Both the position numbers and the translations under genes were made by a program. From positions 124,001-188,000 of the forward strand of contig NZ_JANUFD010000013.1 in assembly GCF_024807945.1 (NCBI RefSeq): a DNA stretch of 64,000 nt. Reading direction: 5' to 3'. Of the stretch, positions 18,028 through 25,792 are shown piece by piece. Positions within the stretch are counted from its first letter, which is position 1. Each line of letters starts with the position of its first letter. The notes below the pieces were generated by a model. The model was not told where the DNA came from and made no database searches. It saw only the letters and a program-made list of their open reading frames with translations. Origin of the DNA: Pseudomonas sp. JUb42 (GTDB lineage: Bacteria; Pseudomonadota; Gammaproteobacteria; Pseudomonadales; Pseudomonadaceae).

Positions 18028-18168
18028 ATGAAAAACCTACTTGCCGTTATCGGCTTCGCTGTCGTTCTAAAGAAAGGCTTCGAGCTCTACCGCGAATACA
18101 GCAATCTAAAGCGCGAAAAGCAAGATCGCCCGTCATCCTTCAAGGGGCCAGCAGATGGCTGCGACTGA
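18028..18168 (+). CDS. Tiny membrane peptide (46 aa)
   Basis: A short frame, MKNLLAVIGFAVVLKKGFEL and on to a hydrophilic tail (YREYSNLKREKQ), 46 residues in all. It has one N-terminal hydrophobic helix followed by a charged region, the shape of a small single-span or signal-anchor peptide. A ribosome-binding site is not strong. It lies 148 bases ahead of the WYL gene and heads the 18028-22482 cluster. Being so short, it could be chance, but the composition is protein-like. Confidence 0.45.
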   Translation: MKNLLAVIGFAVVLKKGFELYREYSNLKREKQDRPSSFKGPADGCD

Positions 18169-18316
18169 GAGCGCCCTGCTCGGATTTCATCTGGCAGATA
18201 CCCGCAGCAAATGCACCAGAAACTGGTGGCATAACGCCATTTGTCCGCGTAGCATCTGCGCTGCCCTTGCTCCAGACCTAAAGCGGCCGAGTGGCATTCA
18301 GCACAAGGAAGTTTCC

Positions 18317-19336
18317 ATGTCTCAAGCGAAGGATACGCTGCTCAGGCTTTTTGCCCTGCTGCGCCTGATTCCTACTGAACCCAAGCGCATTGCAACTCCG
18401 ACGTTGCTGGAAAAACTGTCTGACCGTGGATTTTCAGTAACGCTGCGATCAATCCAGCGCGACCTGAATCGCCTGTCTATTCCCTTTTCCCTGCAATGTG
18501 ATCAACGCGAGACGCCCTTTCGGTGGAGTTTTACTCGCGATGCGCCTTTGGATTTGCAGGATATGGACGCGCCCACCGCGTTAGCGCTCTATCTGTCAGA
18601 AAGTCATCTGGTGAGCCTTCTGCCGCAGAGCGTGCTGGACCAACTCGGTCCGCAGTTTCGTCGAGCTCGTAACTATTTGCATGCTCTTGAGGGCAACGGG
18701 CTCGCCGATTGGGCACGGCGAGTACGTGCACTGCCTAATGGCAAGTCTCTTCTGCCCGCACCGGTTGCTTCAGAAGTATGGGCGAAAGTTTCAGCCGGCC
18801 TGCTGCTGCAAAAGCAGTTGCACGTCTCCTATCAAAGCCGCAGCAAAGATACGCTTAAGCAATTTTGCCTACACCCGTCGGGGTTGGTTTCTAGGCATGC
18901 CATAAGCTACCTTCTGGCTACTGTGGACGACTATGAAGACACGCGCCAGTTCGCATTGCATCGGATTCGCGACATCCAGGTTACGGATAAGCCTGCTGAG
19001 ACTAGAAGCGAATTTGATATTGATGAGTACATTGCCAGCGGTGTTTTCAGCTATCGCCAATCCGATATTCAGACAGAGCTGGTTGCTGACGTTCACCCAC
19101 AGATCGCTACTTTGTTGAGAGAAACGCCTCTAAGCCACCAGCAGACCCTGAGCGACATTCCTTCATCGGAATGGAAACGCCTGCGTGCCAGTGTGCCGCT
19201 TGACCGTGAGACGCTCTGGTGGATCTTCGGACTGAACGACAACATTCGCGTGCATGCGCCGCAAACCTGGGTGGATGAAATTCGCCAACGTTTGCAGGCC
19301 ATGCAGGCCCTCTATACGGAAGACCTTGCTTCATGA
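18317..19336 (+). CDS. WYL-domain transcriptional regulator
   Basis: Predicted regulator of 339 residues. The N-terminus is a DeoR-type winged helix (DTLLRLFALLRLIP, then LSDRGFSVTLRSIQRDLNRL, residues about 5-60). The middle has a WYL-type domain (about 155-225) with HVSYQSRSKDTL, HPSGLVSRHAISYLLATV and DTRQFALHRIRDI, and a WCX-like C-terminal domain ends the protein. I chose the ATG at 18317, preceded by AAGGAAG; the in-frame upstream extension from 18155 is not convincing. It is followed within 105 bases by the membrane-protein pair, so it probably controls that operon in response to a nucleic-acid or nucleotide signal, as other WYL proteins do. Confidence 0.88.
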   Translation: MSQAKDTLLRLFALLRLIPTEPKRIATPTLLEKLSDRGFSVTLRSIQRDLNRLSIPFSLQCDQRETPFRWSFTRDAPLDLQDMDAPTALALYLSESHLVSLLPQSVLDQLGPQFRRARNYLHALEGNGLADWARRVRALPNGKSLLPAPVASEVWAKVSAGLLLQKQLHVSYQSRSKDTLKQFCLHPSGLVSRHAISYLLATVDDYEDTRQFALHRIRDIQVTDKPAETRSEFDIDEYIASGVFSYRQSDIQTELVADVHPQIATLLRETPLSHQQTLSDIPSSEWKRLRASVPLDRETLWWIFGLNDNIRVHAPQTWVDEIRQRLQAMQALYTEDLAS

Positions 19337-19441
19337 CTTGGCAGGGCTCCCATTTTGCATCTCATCACTTTTGAGTTCGACCGAACAAAAAGTGTTGAAA
19401 AACGATTCGCTGAGCTTTTCAACCCACATAAGGATATTGCT

Positions 19442-20542
19442 ATGCCACTCCCGCTTATCATCGGTGCTGCTGCGTTGATCACAGCTGCATATGGTGCCAA
19501 GAAAGGCTACGACGGGCATCAGTTGCACTCAGAGGCCGACGAAATCGTTAAAGGCGCACAGGCTCGCTATGACGAGAAGAAGAGCGCTTTTGACCAGCAA
19601 GAAAAGCAGACGACTTCAGCACTTGAATCACTTGGAAAAAAAGAACTTGAAATCGGCAAGAGCTTTGATGAATTCAAGACAGTGGCAGACAAGTTGCTGC
19701 AACAGCTGAACGCTGGTCGCCAGAAGAAGCTTGAGATCAAAATTCCAAAGCACAAGTTGCAGAAGGTTGAGAATTATAGCTACACCGCGATTGGCGTATT
19801 GGGCAGTGTCGCTGGAGCAGGTGCCGCAGGCGCCGCCGCAGGATTTGCGATCTATGGTGGAGTCATGGCTCTGGGTGCAGCCTCCACCGGCACTGCTATT
19901 TCATCCCTCGCTGGCGTTGCCGCTTCCAACGCCGCAATGGCGGCCATTGGCGGCGGCTCTCTTGCTACTGGTGGCCTCGGTATCGCCGGTGGGACGGCCA
20001 TCCTCGGCGCGGCTGTGGCGGCACCGGTGCTTGCAATTGCTGGATGGGCCTATAACAGCCATGGCGAAGAGGCTGTGAAAAATGCTCGTAAGGCTGATGG
20101 TGAGGTAACTAAAGCAGTGGCGAAACTGGGCCGAGCCATAACTCATCTCGCCGAGACTAAGGAGTACGTCGGCGAGATCCAGCTCACGTTGTTAGCCATT
20201 CACGGCCAGTTCAGCCGGTATTTTGAAACACTGAAGAACATCAACGCCGTGATTGAGGATGCCAAGAGTCGCAACGCCGACGTGCAGGGCGAGCTCTCTA
20301 AATTCAACGACTCAATCATCCGTGCTATCGAGAATGGCTATGCCTTGGCAGCGATTCTAGTCAACGTGATCACCACACCAATCTTCAAAATGAAGAAGGT
20401 GGATGGTGAGGTTGTGGAAGGAAAAGACGATGTACCCGTAATGGAAACAGATGCGGATGGCTCCATGGTTCTGAACGACACAGAGCTGGCTGACGCTCTG
20501 GTTCTGGCTGCTACCGAAGCCGGAAGAATTGGCTCCGCCTGA
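19442..20542 (+). CDS. Coiled-coil protein with a glycine-zipper membrane segment
   Basis: A 366-residue protein of unknown family. After MPLPLIIGAAALITAAYGAK, a hydrophobic N-terminal helix, comes a charged coiled coil (about 30-110). A long Gly/Ala-rich hydrophobic block follows (about 118-205) in two or three helices (SVAGAGAAGAAAGFAIYGG, then GIAGGTAILGAAVAAPVLA), then helical and acidic C-terminal regions. Glycine-zipper segments of this kind insert in membranes or form pores, which is inference here. The start at 19442 has AAGGATATT just upstream and fits better than 19355. It lies 54 bases before the HNH-like membrane protein, so the two are probably partners. Confidence 0.75.
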   Translation: MPLPLIIGAAALITAAYGAKKGYDGHQLHSEADEIVKGAQARYDEKKSAFDQQEKQTTSALESLGKKELEIGKSFDEFKTVADKLLQQLNAGRQKKLEIKIPKHKLQKVENYSYTAIGVLGSVAGAGAAGAAAGFAIYGGVMALGAASTGTAISSLAGVAASNAAMAAIGGGSLATGGLGIAGGTAILGAAVAAPVLAIAGWAYNSHGEEAVKNARKADGEVTKAVAKLGRAITHLAETKEYVGEIQLTLLAIHGQFSRYFETLKNINAVIEDAKSRNADVQGELSKFNDSIIRAIENGYALAAILVNVITTPIFKMKKVDGEVVEGKDDVPVMETDADGSMVLNDTELADALVLAATEAGRIGSA

Positions 20543-20596
20543 TTTATCTCAGAACTTCTTGCCTCAATTCCTCAATTATTTCTCACGGGTGCCATC

Positions 20597-22219
20597 ATGC
20601 ACGCAGCAGCGAAATCGTATCCTTGGGCTGAAGAGCTCGAAAATACAGTGGTCAATAGTCTCGCGACCAGCTTCGGACTGGACTTCCTGCTGTTCAAGGA
20701 CAAGCTCGGTGGCGAGGTCAACACAGTTAACAATGCCCGCCAGGGTATCTGGGCCACCGAGGCGGAAAAGCAGCGATACGAACAGCGCGAGAAATACGAC
20801 GCTGATCCTTACCATCAACACGAGAACTACATTGCGACTGGGCAGTGGGACAAGCAAGCCCATCAGGCTGGTTCGCTGCATGATCCCTACCGCAATACCA
20901 AGATGAGTGTGGACGAGAAACGTAACCTCGACCATGTCATCAGCGCTAAGGAGATTCACGATGATGCAGGGCGTGTACTGTCCGGCCTCGATGGGGTGGA
21001 ACTGGCCAATCAGGACTCCAATCTTCAGTCTACTCACGAGACTGTAAACAAGTCTAAGAAGCAGGCATCCATCAGTAGTTATCTCGACAGGCTGCCCACG
21101 CTTCTCGAAGATCATAAAAAGACGCTGGAAAATGATCGTTTGCGACTTGCCAGTATGCCGCGTGATACGCCTGAGCAGCAGCACAAGGTCCGTGTTCTCG
21201 AGGACGGCATCCGCAAAACCGAAGACAAGCTCACAGAGCTTATGGCCATTGACCCTGAGCAAATGCGCAAGCGAGATGAAGCAGCTCGTGCTGGCTATGA
21301 GCAGCAGATTAATCATACTTACTACACCAGCAGTTCCTTCCTGAAACAGACTGCAACTGCCTCTGGTTTAGCAGGCCTGAACATGGGGACTCGGCAAATG
21401 CTGGGATTGGTCATGGCTGAGGTTTGGTTCGAGCTGCGTGCGCAATTGCCTGCTTTGTTCGAAAAGCTCAAGGATAAGTTCGATCTAGAAGCATTTCTGG
21501 ACAGCGTTAATAAGTCACTAAAGGGTATTTGGGTACGCGTGCAAGCGCGGTTTCATGATTTTCTGATCGCTTTCAAGGACGGTGCATTCGCTGGTATTTT
21601 AGCTAGCGTGACCACCACTATATTTAACATTTTTGCCGCGACGCAGAAAATGGCGGTCAAGATTATCCGGGAAATCTGGGGGCAACTGGTCAAAGCTATA
21701 AAGCTGATCATTTTCAATCCGGAACAGCTGGGCTTTGTCGATCTATGTAAGGCCGTGATCTCGTTGTCGTCTGTTGGCGCCGCCACTGTCGTGGGGTCGA
21801 TCGCTTATAGCCATTTGATGCCGCTATGCGGGTTTCCATTCGGTGGAGAGCTGGCAGCTTTTGTTAGCGCCCTTGTCACTGGCGTCGTTACCCTCGGCCT
21901 CAACTACTTCATGCTGCATAGCGGTATGGCTCTTAAAGTCTGGGCGTTTATTGAATCCATCATGCCACACGCCGGGATGATTAAGAACTTCCAGGCTATC
22001 AACACTGAACTGGACCGCTACCTAACGGAGTTGGGACAGCTAGAGTTCAACCTGGATGTGGAGGATCTCGCACTGTTCGCACAGGAGCTGATGGCCTGTA
22101 ACGACGAGATGCAGCGGAACATGTACCTGAAGGTGGAACTGGCCAAGCGTGATATCGAGCTTCCCTTTGAAATGGGCAACGGCGCGAGTACTCGCTCATG
22201 GTTGGGGTCATTGGGTTAG
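20597..22219 (+). CDS. Membrane protein with an HNH-like motif
   Basis: A 540-residue protein of unknown function. Residues 111-155 read LDHVISAKEIHDD, then SNLQSTHETVNKSKK. The spacing of DH (112-113), N142 and N151-K resembles a degenerate HNH nuclease beta-beta-alpha-metal core. A coiled coil follows (about 165-235). The C-terminal half has amphipathic helices and at least two predicted membrane spans (about 385-460, including VVGSIAYSHLMPLCGFPFG). A nuclease-like head on a membrane protein, beside a glycine-zipper protein and a WYL regulator, looks like a membrane-linked abortive-infection effector. That is inference; the motif match is partial and the catalytic His set is not certain. 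Confidence 0.7.
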   Translation: MHAAAKSYPWAEELENTVVNSLATSFGLDFLLFKDKLGGEVNTVNNARQGIWATEAEKQRYEQREKYDADPYHQHENYIATGQWDKQAHQAGSLHDPYRNTKMSVDEKRNLDHVISAKEIHDDAGRVLSGLDGVELANQDSNLQSTHETVNKSKKQASISSYLDRLPTLLEDHKKTLENDRLRLASMPRDTPEQQHKVRVLEDGIRKTEDKLTELMAIDPEQMRKRDEAARAGYEQQINHTYYTSSSFLKQTATASGLAGLNMGTRQMLGLVMAEVWFELRAQLPALFEKLKDKFDLEAFLDSVNKSLKGIWVRVQARFHDFLIAFKDGAFAGILASVTTTIFNIFAATQKMAVKIIREIWGQLVKAIKLIIFNPEQLGFVDLCKAVISLSSVGAATVVGSIAYSHLMPLCGFPFGGELAAFVSALVTGVVTLGLNYFMLHSGMALKVWAFIESIMPHAGMIKNFQAINTELDRYLTELGQLEFNLDVEDLALFAQELMACNDEMQRNMYLKVELAKRDIELPFEMGNGASTRSWLGSLG

Positions 22220-22221
22220 AT

Positions 22222-22482
22222 ATGCGTGCGTTTCCCTGTAATCAATGTGGGCAGTGCTGCCGAAATGTTCATCTAGCCGAGCAAACCCGATTTCTCGATC
22301 GAGGCGACGGGGTGTGTCGACATTTCAGCGAAGACAGCAAGCACTGCACGATCTATGTCGACCGACCCGATATTTGTCGGGTCGATCGACAGTATCGAAT
22401 GCATTACGCCGAGCGTTACGCTTGGGATGAGTTCGTGGAGTTGAACCTGCAGGTTTGCCAGGTGCTCGCTTTTCAATCATAG
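22222..22482 (+). CDS. YkgJ-type cysteine-cluster protein
   Basis: A short (86-residue) protein with the YkgJ/UPF0153 zinc or iron chelating signature CNQCGQCCRNVH at residues 6-17 and further cysteines in GVCRHF, HCTIY and DICRV. Family members bind a metal through clustered cysteines; their biochemical role is unsettled. I chose the ATG at 22222, three bases after the previous stop, because the motif normally sits close to the N-terminus. The ATG at 22198 is the alternative and overlaps the upstream gene. It closes the 18028-22482 cluster and meets the convergent WYL gene with a 10-base overlap. Confidence 0.78.
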   Translation: MRAFPCNQCGQCCRNVHLAEQTRFLDRGDGVCRHFSEDSKHCTIYVDRPDICRVDRQYRMHYAERYAWDEFVELNLQVCQVLAFQS

Positions 22483-23348
22483 AGCCACGGTTTCAGTTCC
22501 TGAATATTACCCACCACGATCTGCTGGGCCTCGGGCGCAGGATCGTGGTGTTTGTGATTAATCTGGAAGCGCTGCAGCACATACTTCACCAAGGCGCGGC
22601 GAGTGGTGATCAGCAGCTGCCCGTCGATCATACCGAAATCATTGTGGATTATGGCTTGTTGAGCAGTGGCTAATCGTTGGTCCGGCTTGATTATCACCGA
22701 TATTTCGGTGTTCCACGTTTCGTCATCGCCGATACCGTTTTCGGTTACACCCTCCCTGACTTCTGGGACCCCGCGTAGTCGACTCAGTACAAAGTCACGG
22801 TACTCGCGGTTTTTCTCACAATAGGCACGAACGTGCCAGCGCATGCCGCTATACACCAACGTGTGTGGTGCAATGGTTCGACCTTCTGGCTCAGGGCTAT
22901 TCAACGACACATAGTCGATATCTAGACGCCGACCTTCGCGACAAGCCTTGAGCAATGGGCGCAGGATCTCTGCATTTACTGAGCGGTCAGGGACCTCGAG
23001 CACCTTGGTGTGTGCGTACGCCAGGGCGAGCCCCTCTATGTGCGGAGCACGAGCATTGTTCTGATACAGCAGATGCAGGTAAGCGCTGGCACTGTCATCA
23101 ATGAACAAGGGCTTGAAGACTTTGCTCGGTATGTAGCCCTTGATTTGTTTGTTGTATGTAAGGTTTTTGGGCGCATGTTCGTTGATGTAGGTATTGATGT
23201 CCTTGGATGCCTGTTGCCGGCTGATGCCGAAGCTCTGCATCAGGTGGCCCGTGGTCAGGCGGCCCTCCCACCAGGCCACTGTTTCGATCAAACGATAGCG
23301 AAGTGCCAGGTCCCAGCGGACTTGTTCGATGGATTGCTTGCGCTTCAT
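22473..23348 (-). CDS. WYL-domain transcriptional regulator (BrxR/CapW-like), convergent
   Basis: Predicted regulator of 291 residues. A winged-helix N-terminus contains LTTGHLMQSFGISRQQASKD (about 30-49). The WYL-type core contains MRWHVRAYCEKNREYRDF (about 167-184), and the C-terminal domain resembles that of the 5208-6119 regulator. The two share the same core motif and a matching length, so they are likely paralogues within the island. It is transcribed toward the YkgJ-type gene and away from the small membrane gene at 23466. It may control either neighbour; its own upstream region (23349-23465) would hold the operator. Confidence 0.87.
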   Translation of the reverse strand: MKRKQSIEQVRWDLALRYRLIETVAWWEGRLTTGHLMQSFGISRQQASKDINTYINEHAPKNLTYNKQIKGYIPSKVFKPLFIDDSASAYLHLLYQNNARAPHIEGLALAYAHTKVLEVPDRSVNAEILRPLLKACREGRRLDIDYVSLNSPEPEGRTIAPHTLVYSGMRWHVRAYCEKNREYRDFVLSRLRGVPEVREGVTENGIGDDETWNTEISVIIKPDQRLATAQQAIIHNDFGMIDGQLLITTRRALVKYVLQRFQINHKHHDPAPEAQQIVVGNIQELKPWLYD

Positions 23349-23465
23349 GTCCCCTCCATGTGTGTGAGTTTCTTACCTGTATAAGTCTACATCATAGACG
23401 TGTAATTTTAAATTACATATCGTGTGGCTGTCTTCGGGATGTCCCGAGCCATCAAGGATAAGGGT

Positions 23466-23720
23466 ATGAACGGGTTGGATGTGGTCGCTGTCGGAGCACT
23501 GATATTGCTGGGAGTAATCCTGGTTGTGCTGTTGATGCAGGCTCTGAAGGTGCGTGAAATCTGGCAGATGATGCTCATGAGTAAAGAGGAGATACAGGGG
23601 GAGGGCAGTTGCGCAATCGAGAATAAAGAGCTGCGCTCGGCTTTGCGTGCCGAGAAGGCGCATGTCGAGCAGCTGCAGGGAAAGGTTGTGCTGCTGATGG
23701 CGTTGGTACCGGCGGCGTGA
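23466..23720 (+). CDS. Small single-span membrane protein with a coiled-coil tail
   Basis: An 84-residue protein (MNGLDVVAVGALILLGVILV) with one strong N-terminal membrane helix (about residues 7-28) and a charged, Glu/Lys/Gln-rich helical tail that looks like a short coiled coil. No family is recognised. I chose the ATG at 23466 because it starts right before the membrane helix; the frame stays open upstream to 23424. It lies divergent from the WYL gene and just ahead of the zinc-ribbon gene, so it may belong to the same unit. Confidence 0.55.
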   Translation: MNGLDVVAVGALILLGVILVVLLMQALKVREIWQMMLMSKEEIQGEGSCAIENKELRSALRAEKAHVEQLQGKVVLLMALVPAA

Positions 23721-23768
23721 AGCGCGGTGCGTTCGCCCAATCTCTTAAGTGCTCACAGGATGTCGACC

Positions 23769-24083
23769 ATGGTTTCGTGTTGCCTGATTTGTAGTTCCAA
23801 GGCTGTCCTTACTAAGGATGTAGCCAATGCGGCCGTCATGATGATTGGCACTATTACCAGCTTTCTGAGGGGCATTCGCGACGTCCCTGCTGACCCGCCT
23901 ATTATTGACGACGAAGATCTTCTGGAGCGGGTTGCCCGGGGCGTCGCCAGCTTTCTGGCTGGCCATACGGAAACTCTGGCGTTTGCCACAGACCTTCAGA
24001 AGTATCAGTTCAACGGCTATGGGTGCCTGTGTCTGCGCTGCGGCGCCCAGTTCGATCAGGCAGCGTGCCTGATACCGACTTAA
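23769..24083 (+). CDS. Small protein with paired cysteine motifs (zinc-ribbon-like)
   Basis: A 104-residue protein (MVSCCLICSSKAVLTKDVAN). An N-terminal CCLIC motif and a C-terminal CLCLRCG motif (about residues 87-93) together could bind one zinc ion and bring the ends together. The middle is helical and acidic (PPIIDDEDLLERVARGVA). No family is recognised. An ATG at 23760 (MSTMVSCC) would add three residues. It lies 48 bases after the small membrane protein and ahead of the operator-like repeats at 24087. Confidence 0.55.
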   Translation: MVSCCLICSSKAVLTKDVANAAVMMIGTITSFLRGIRDVPADPPIIDDEDLLERVARGVASFLAGHTETLAFATDLQKYQFNGYGCLCLRCGAQFDQAACLIPT

Positions 24084-24086
24084 GTC

Positions 24087-24156
24087 AACCTATAAGGTTG
24101 AGATTCATCCTTTGTGCGTGATAGTCTTTGTAGGGTGCTAAGCAACCTTATAGGGT
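24087..24156. promoter_or_regulatory. Operator-like inverted repeats ahead of the leader ORF and TylF-like methyltransferase
   Basis: The perfect palindrome AACCT-ATA-AGGTT lies at 24087-24099 and is followed by GAGATTCATCCT. A second near copy AACCTTATAGGGT is at 24144-24156. The same two-part arrangement recurs at 25707-25739, just upstream of the XRE regulator. I infer that these are binding sites of that regulator, with the promoter for the 24185 and 24279 genes between or after them. Confidence 0.6.
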
Positions 24157-24184
24157 GTCTTTATTGTTGGCACAGGAGACCGTC

Positions 24185-24292
24185 ATGCAGGATGCACGAT
24201 CAGTGGTTGAATGCATTTCGCTCTGTGATGGCAAAGACACTTCCTCATTGAGCCATGTGAATTTAGACGAGAGCCATTATGGGTTTGCCTGA
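24185..24292 (+). CDS. 35-codon leader ORF coupled to the methyltransferase gene
   Basis: A short frame of 35 codons (MQDARSVVECISLCDGKD and on to a stop at 24290-24292). It has a strong ribosome-binding site, AGGAG at 24174-24178, six bases before its ATG. Its end overlaps the start of the methyltransferase (ATG 24279) in another frame. The good Shine-Dalgarno belongs to this small ORF, not to the methyltransferase, so translation of the enzyme is probably coupled to it. The peptide has two cysteines and no recognisable domain. It could be a true small protein or only a leader. Confidence 0.5.
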   Translation: MQDARSVVECISLCDGKDTSSLSHVNLDESHYGFA

Positions 24293-25130
24293 AGATTTTT
24301 CTCCCGCGCAATACTTGAAGCTACACCCCGATGTCAGGATGTCGGGGCTCGATCCAGCCCAACATTATTTGGCCTGGGGGCGTGGCGAAAATCGCAGTTA
24401 TAAGCGAGACCCTGATTCGCTGTATCCAAAGGTCGAAGGGGTTTTTAGTTATGACGGGCTATCTTCGATACATAACCATGACTTCATGAGCGACGAACAC
24501 TATATCGCCGCTTATACTCGCGGTGTCGAAGCGGTCGGTTCAGACTATAAATGGTTCTGGCGAGTGCATATCGGATTGTGGGCGGCAAGAACTGCCGCCC
24601 AACATGCCGGCGACTTTGTTGAGTGCGGCGTCAATTATGGCTTTCTCAGTTCAGCCATTATGAAAGACCTCGATTGGAATAGCACCGGCAGGACGTTTTA
24701 TCTGCTGGACACTTATGCCGGTATCGATGACAGGTATCTGTCCGATCAAGAGAGGGCGGGTGGCGTCGCGGAAAAAAATCGCAAACTTGTCGAGGAGGGT
24801 GTCTACACATCGAATATTGATACGGTGAGAAAAAATTTCTCAGAGTGGCCAAAGGCGAAAGTCATACAGGGTACGATTCCCGACACCTTAGCTGACATCG
24901 ACTCAGAACAAATTGCGTATTTGCATATCGATCTGAACTGCACTCTTCCCGAGGTAGCAGCGCTTGAGTATCTGTGGGAGAGGTTTGTGCCAGGCGCCAT
25001 TATTTTATTGGATGACTATGCTTATTACGGCTATCAGCCGCAAAAAGATGGCATGGATGAATGGGCGGCAAAAATGAAAATATCCATCGCTAGTCTGCCA
25101 ACAGGGCAAGGGCTGATGATTAAACCCTGA
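24279..25130 (+). CDS. TylF/MycE-like class I SAM-dependent methyltransferase
   Basis: A 283-residue protein. The N-terminal 45 residues hold a repeat known from glycan-related proteins (QYLKLHPDVRMSGLDPAQHY, then GRGENRSY). The rest (about 75-283) resembles macrocin O-methyltransferase (TylF) enzymes, with DFVECGVNYGFLS as the SAM-binding loop, FYLLDTYAGIDDR after it, and the metal-binding-type IAYLHIDLNCTLPEVAALEYLW and LLDDYAYYGYQ. Such enzymes methylate sugars or small molecules. It is preceded by operator-like repeats and a coupled small ORF. AT content is above that of the core genes, as for transferred DNA. The substrate is unknown. Confidence 0.8.
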   Translation: MGLPEDFSPAQYLKLHPDVRMSGLDPAQHYLAWGRGENRSYKRDPDSLYPKVEGVFSYDGLSSIHNHDFMSDEHYIAAYTRGVEAVGSDYKWFWRVHIGLWAARTAAQHAGDFVECGVNYGFLSSAIMKDLDWNSTGRTFYLLDTYAGIDDRYLSDQERAGGVAEKNRKLVEEGVYTSNIDTVRKNFSEWPKAKVIQGTIPDTLADIDSEQIAYLHIDLNCTLPEVAALEYLWERFVPGAIILLDDYAYYGYQPQKDGMDEWAAKMKISIASLPTGQGLMIKP

Positions 25131-25233
25131 CCCGCTATACCCCCTCTGTCGTTTGGGCTAAGCAGTACTGTTATCTCATCGTTGATGATGAGTCCCCGGA
25201 ATAATCCTGGAGTTATTCCTTTCGCTCTATGGC

Positions 25234-25264
25234 ACCCGCTCGGCATTTTTCTGAGCGGGTTTTT
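25234..25264 (+). terminator. Rho-independent terminator after the methyltransferase
   Basis: The stem ACCCGCTC pairs with GAGCGGGT across a loop containing CATTTTTC and is followed by a run of five T. It lies about 100 bases after the methyltransferase stop. It also overlaps the very end of the convergent gene at 25263, so that gene may share it. Confidence 0.7.
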
Positions 25265-25691
25265 ATATGGCAGTATCAAGCATGTCGACAAGCTGGCTGT
25301 CGAGGGTTTGACGAAAGCCATCCTTCATCAGTATGTAAACAACACTCTCTGTCTCAAAGAAGCAGCTGTCGAAAGATATCGGACAGTCACTGACGACTGC
25401 GTGGTTTGTTGAACCATCAGTGTCCGCAGGCCGGCCATAAACAATAACGGAATGAAGTCCGCGTTGCTGGCTGTTTGCAACTTCCGGCGTGGCGTTCACC
25501 ACGTCGATGATTATCCAGTGCTTGAGTGGGCGGTAAACCTTGCCCGGATAACGGCTTTGCGCAATGCCCATCAGTTCAGATGGCTCCAGCCAAGAGCCTT
25601 GAGCGCTCGCTGCGGGGCTGTATAGCGTGCGCTTTGGGGAATTCGTGAAGCTATCCATTGGTCGCTTCTCGTGCGGGTAGCGAGTAAACAT
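25263..25691 (-). CDS. DUF6957-like hypothetical protein
   Basis: A 142-residue soluble protein whose central and C-terminal parts (YPGKVYRPLKHWIIIDVVNA, later SCFFETESVVYILMKDGFR) recall the DUF6957 family seen in Pseudomonas accessory DNA; this is from memory, with moderate certainty. I chose the ATG at 25689-25691 because GGAG lies seven bases ahead (25698-25701); a TTG at 25703 is in frame upstream. The gene is divergent from the XRE regulator, and the operator-like repeats at 25707-25739 sit right at its start, so it is probably repressed by that protein. Confidence 0.65.
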   Translation of the reverse strand: MFTRYPHEKRPMDSFTNSPKRTLYSPAASAQGSWLEPSELMGIAQSRYPGKVYRPLKHWIIIDVVNATPEVANSQQRGLHSVIVYGRPADTDGSTNHAVVSDCPISFDSCFFETESVVYILMKDGFRQTLDSQLVDMLDTAI

Positions 25692-25706
25692 AATAGACTC
25701 CAATGC

Positions 25707-25739
25707 AACCTTAAAGGGTGATTTTCATCCTATAAGGTC
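25707..25739. promoter_or_regulatory. Operator-like repeats between the divergent DUF6957-like and XRE genes
   Basis: AACCTTAAAGGGT (25707-25719) is followed by ATTTTC and ATCCTATAAGGTC (25727-25739). The two-part layout copies 24087-24110 (palindrome, then GATTCATCCT). Its place between divergent starts fits autoregulation by the XRE protein. Confidence 0.6.
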
Positions 25740-25792
25740 CTTCATGTCAACGAGGCGATGCCCAACTATTTAGGTTGATTTGGGAGGGTGTC

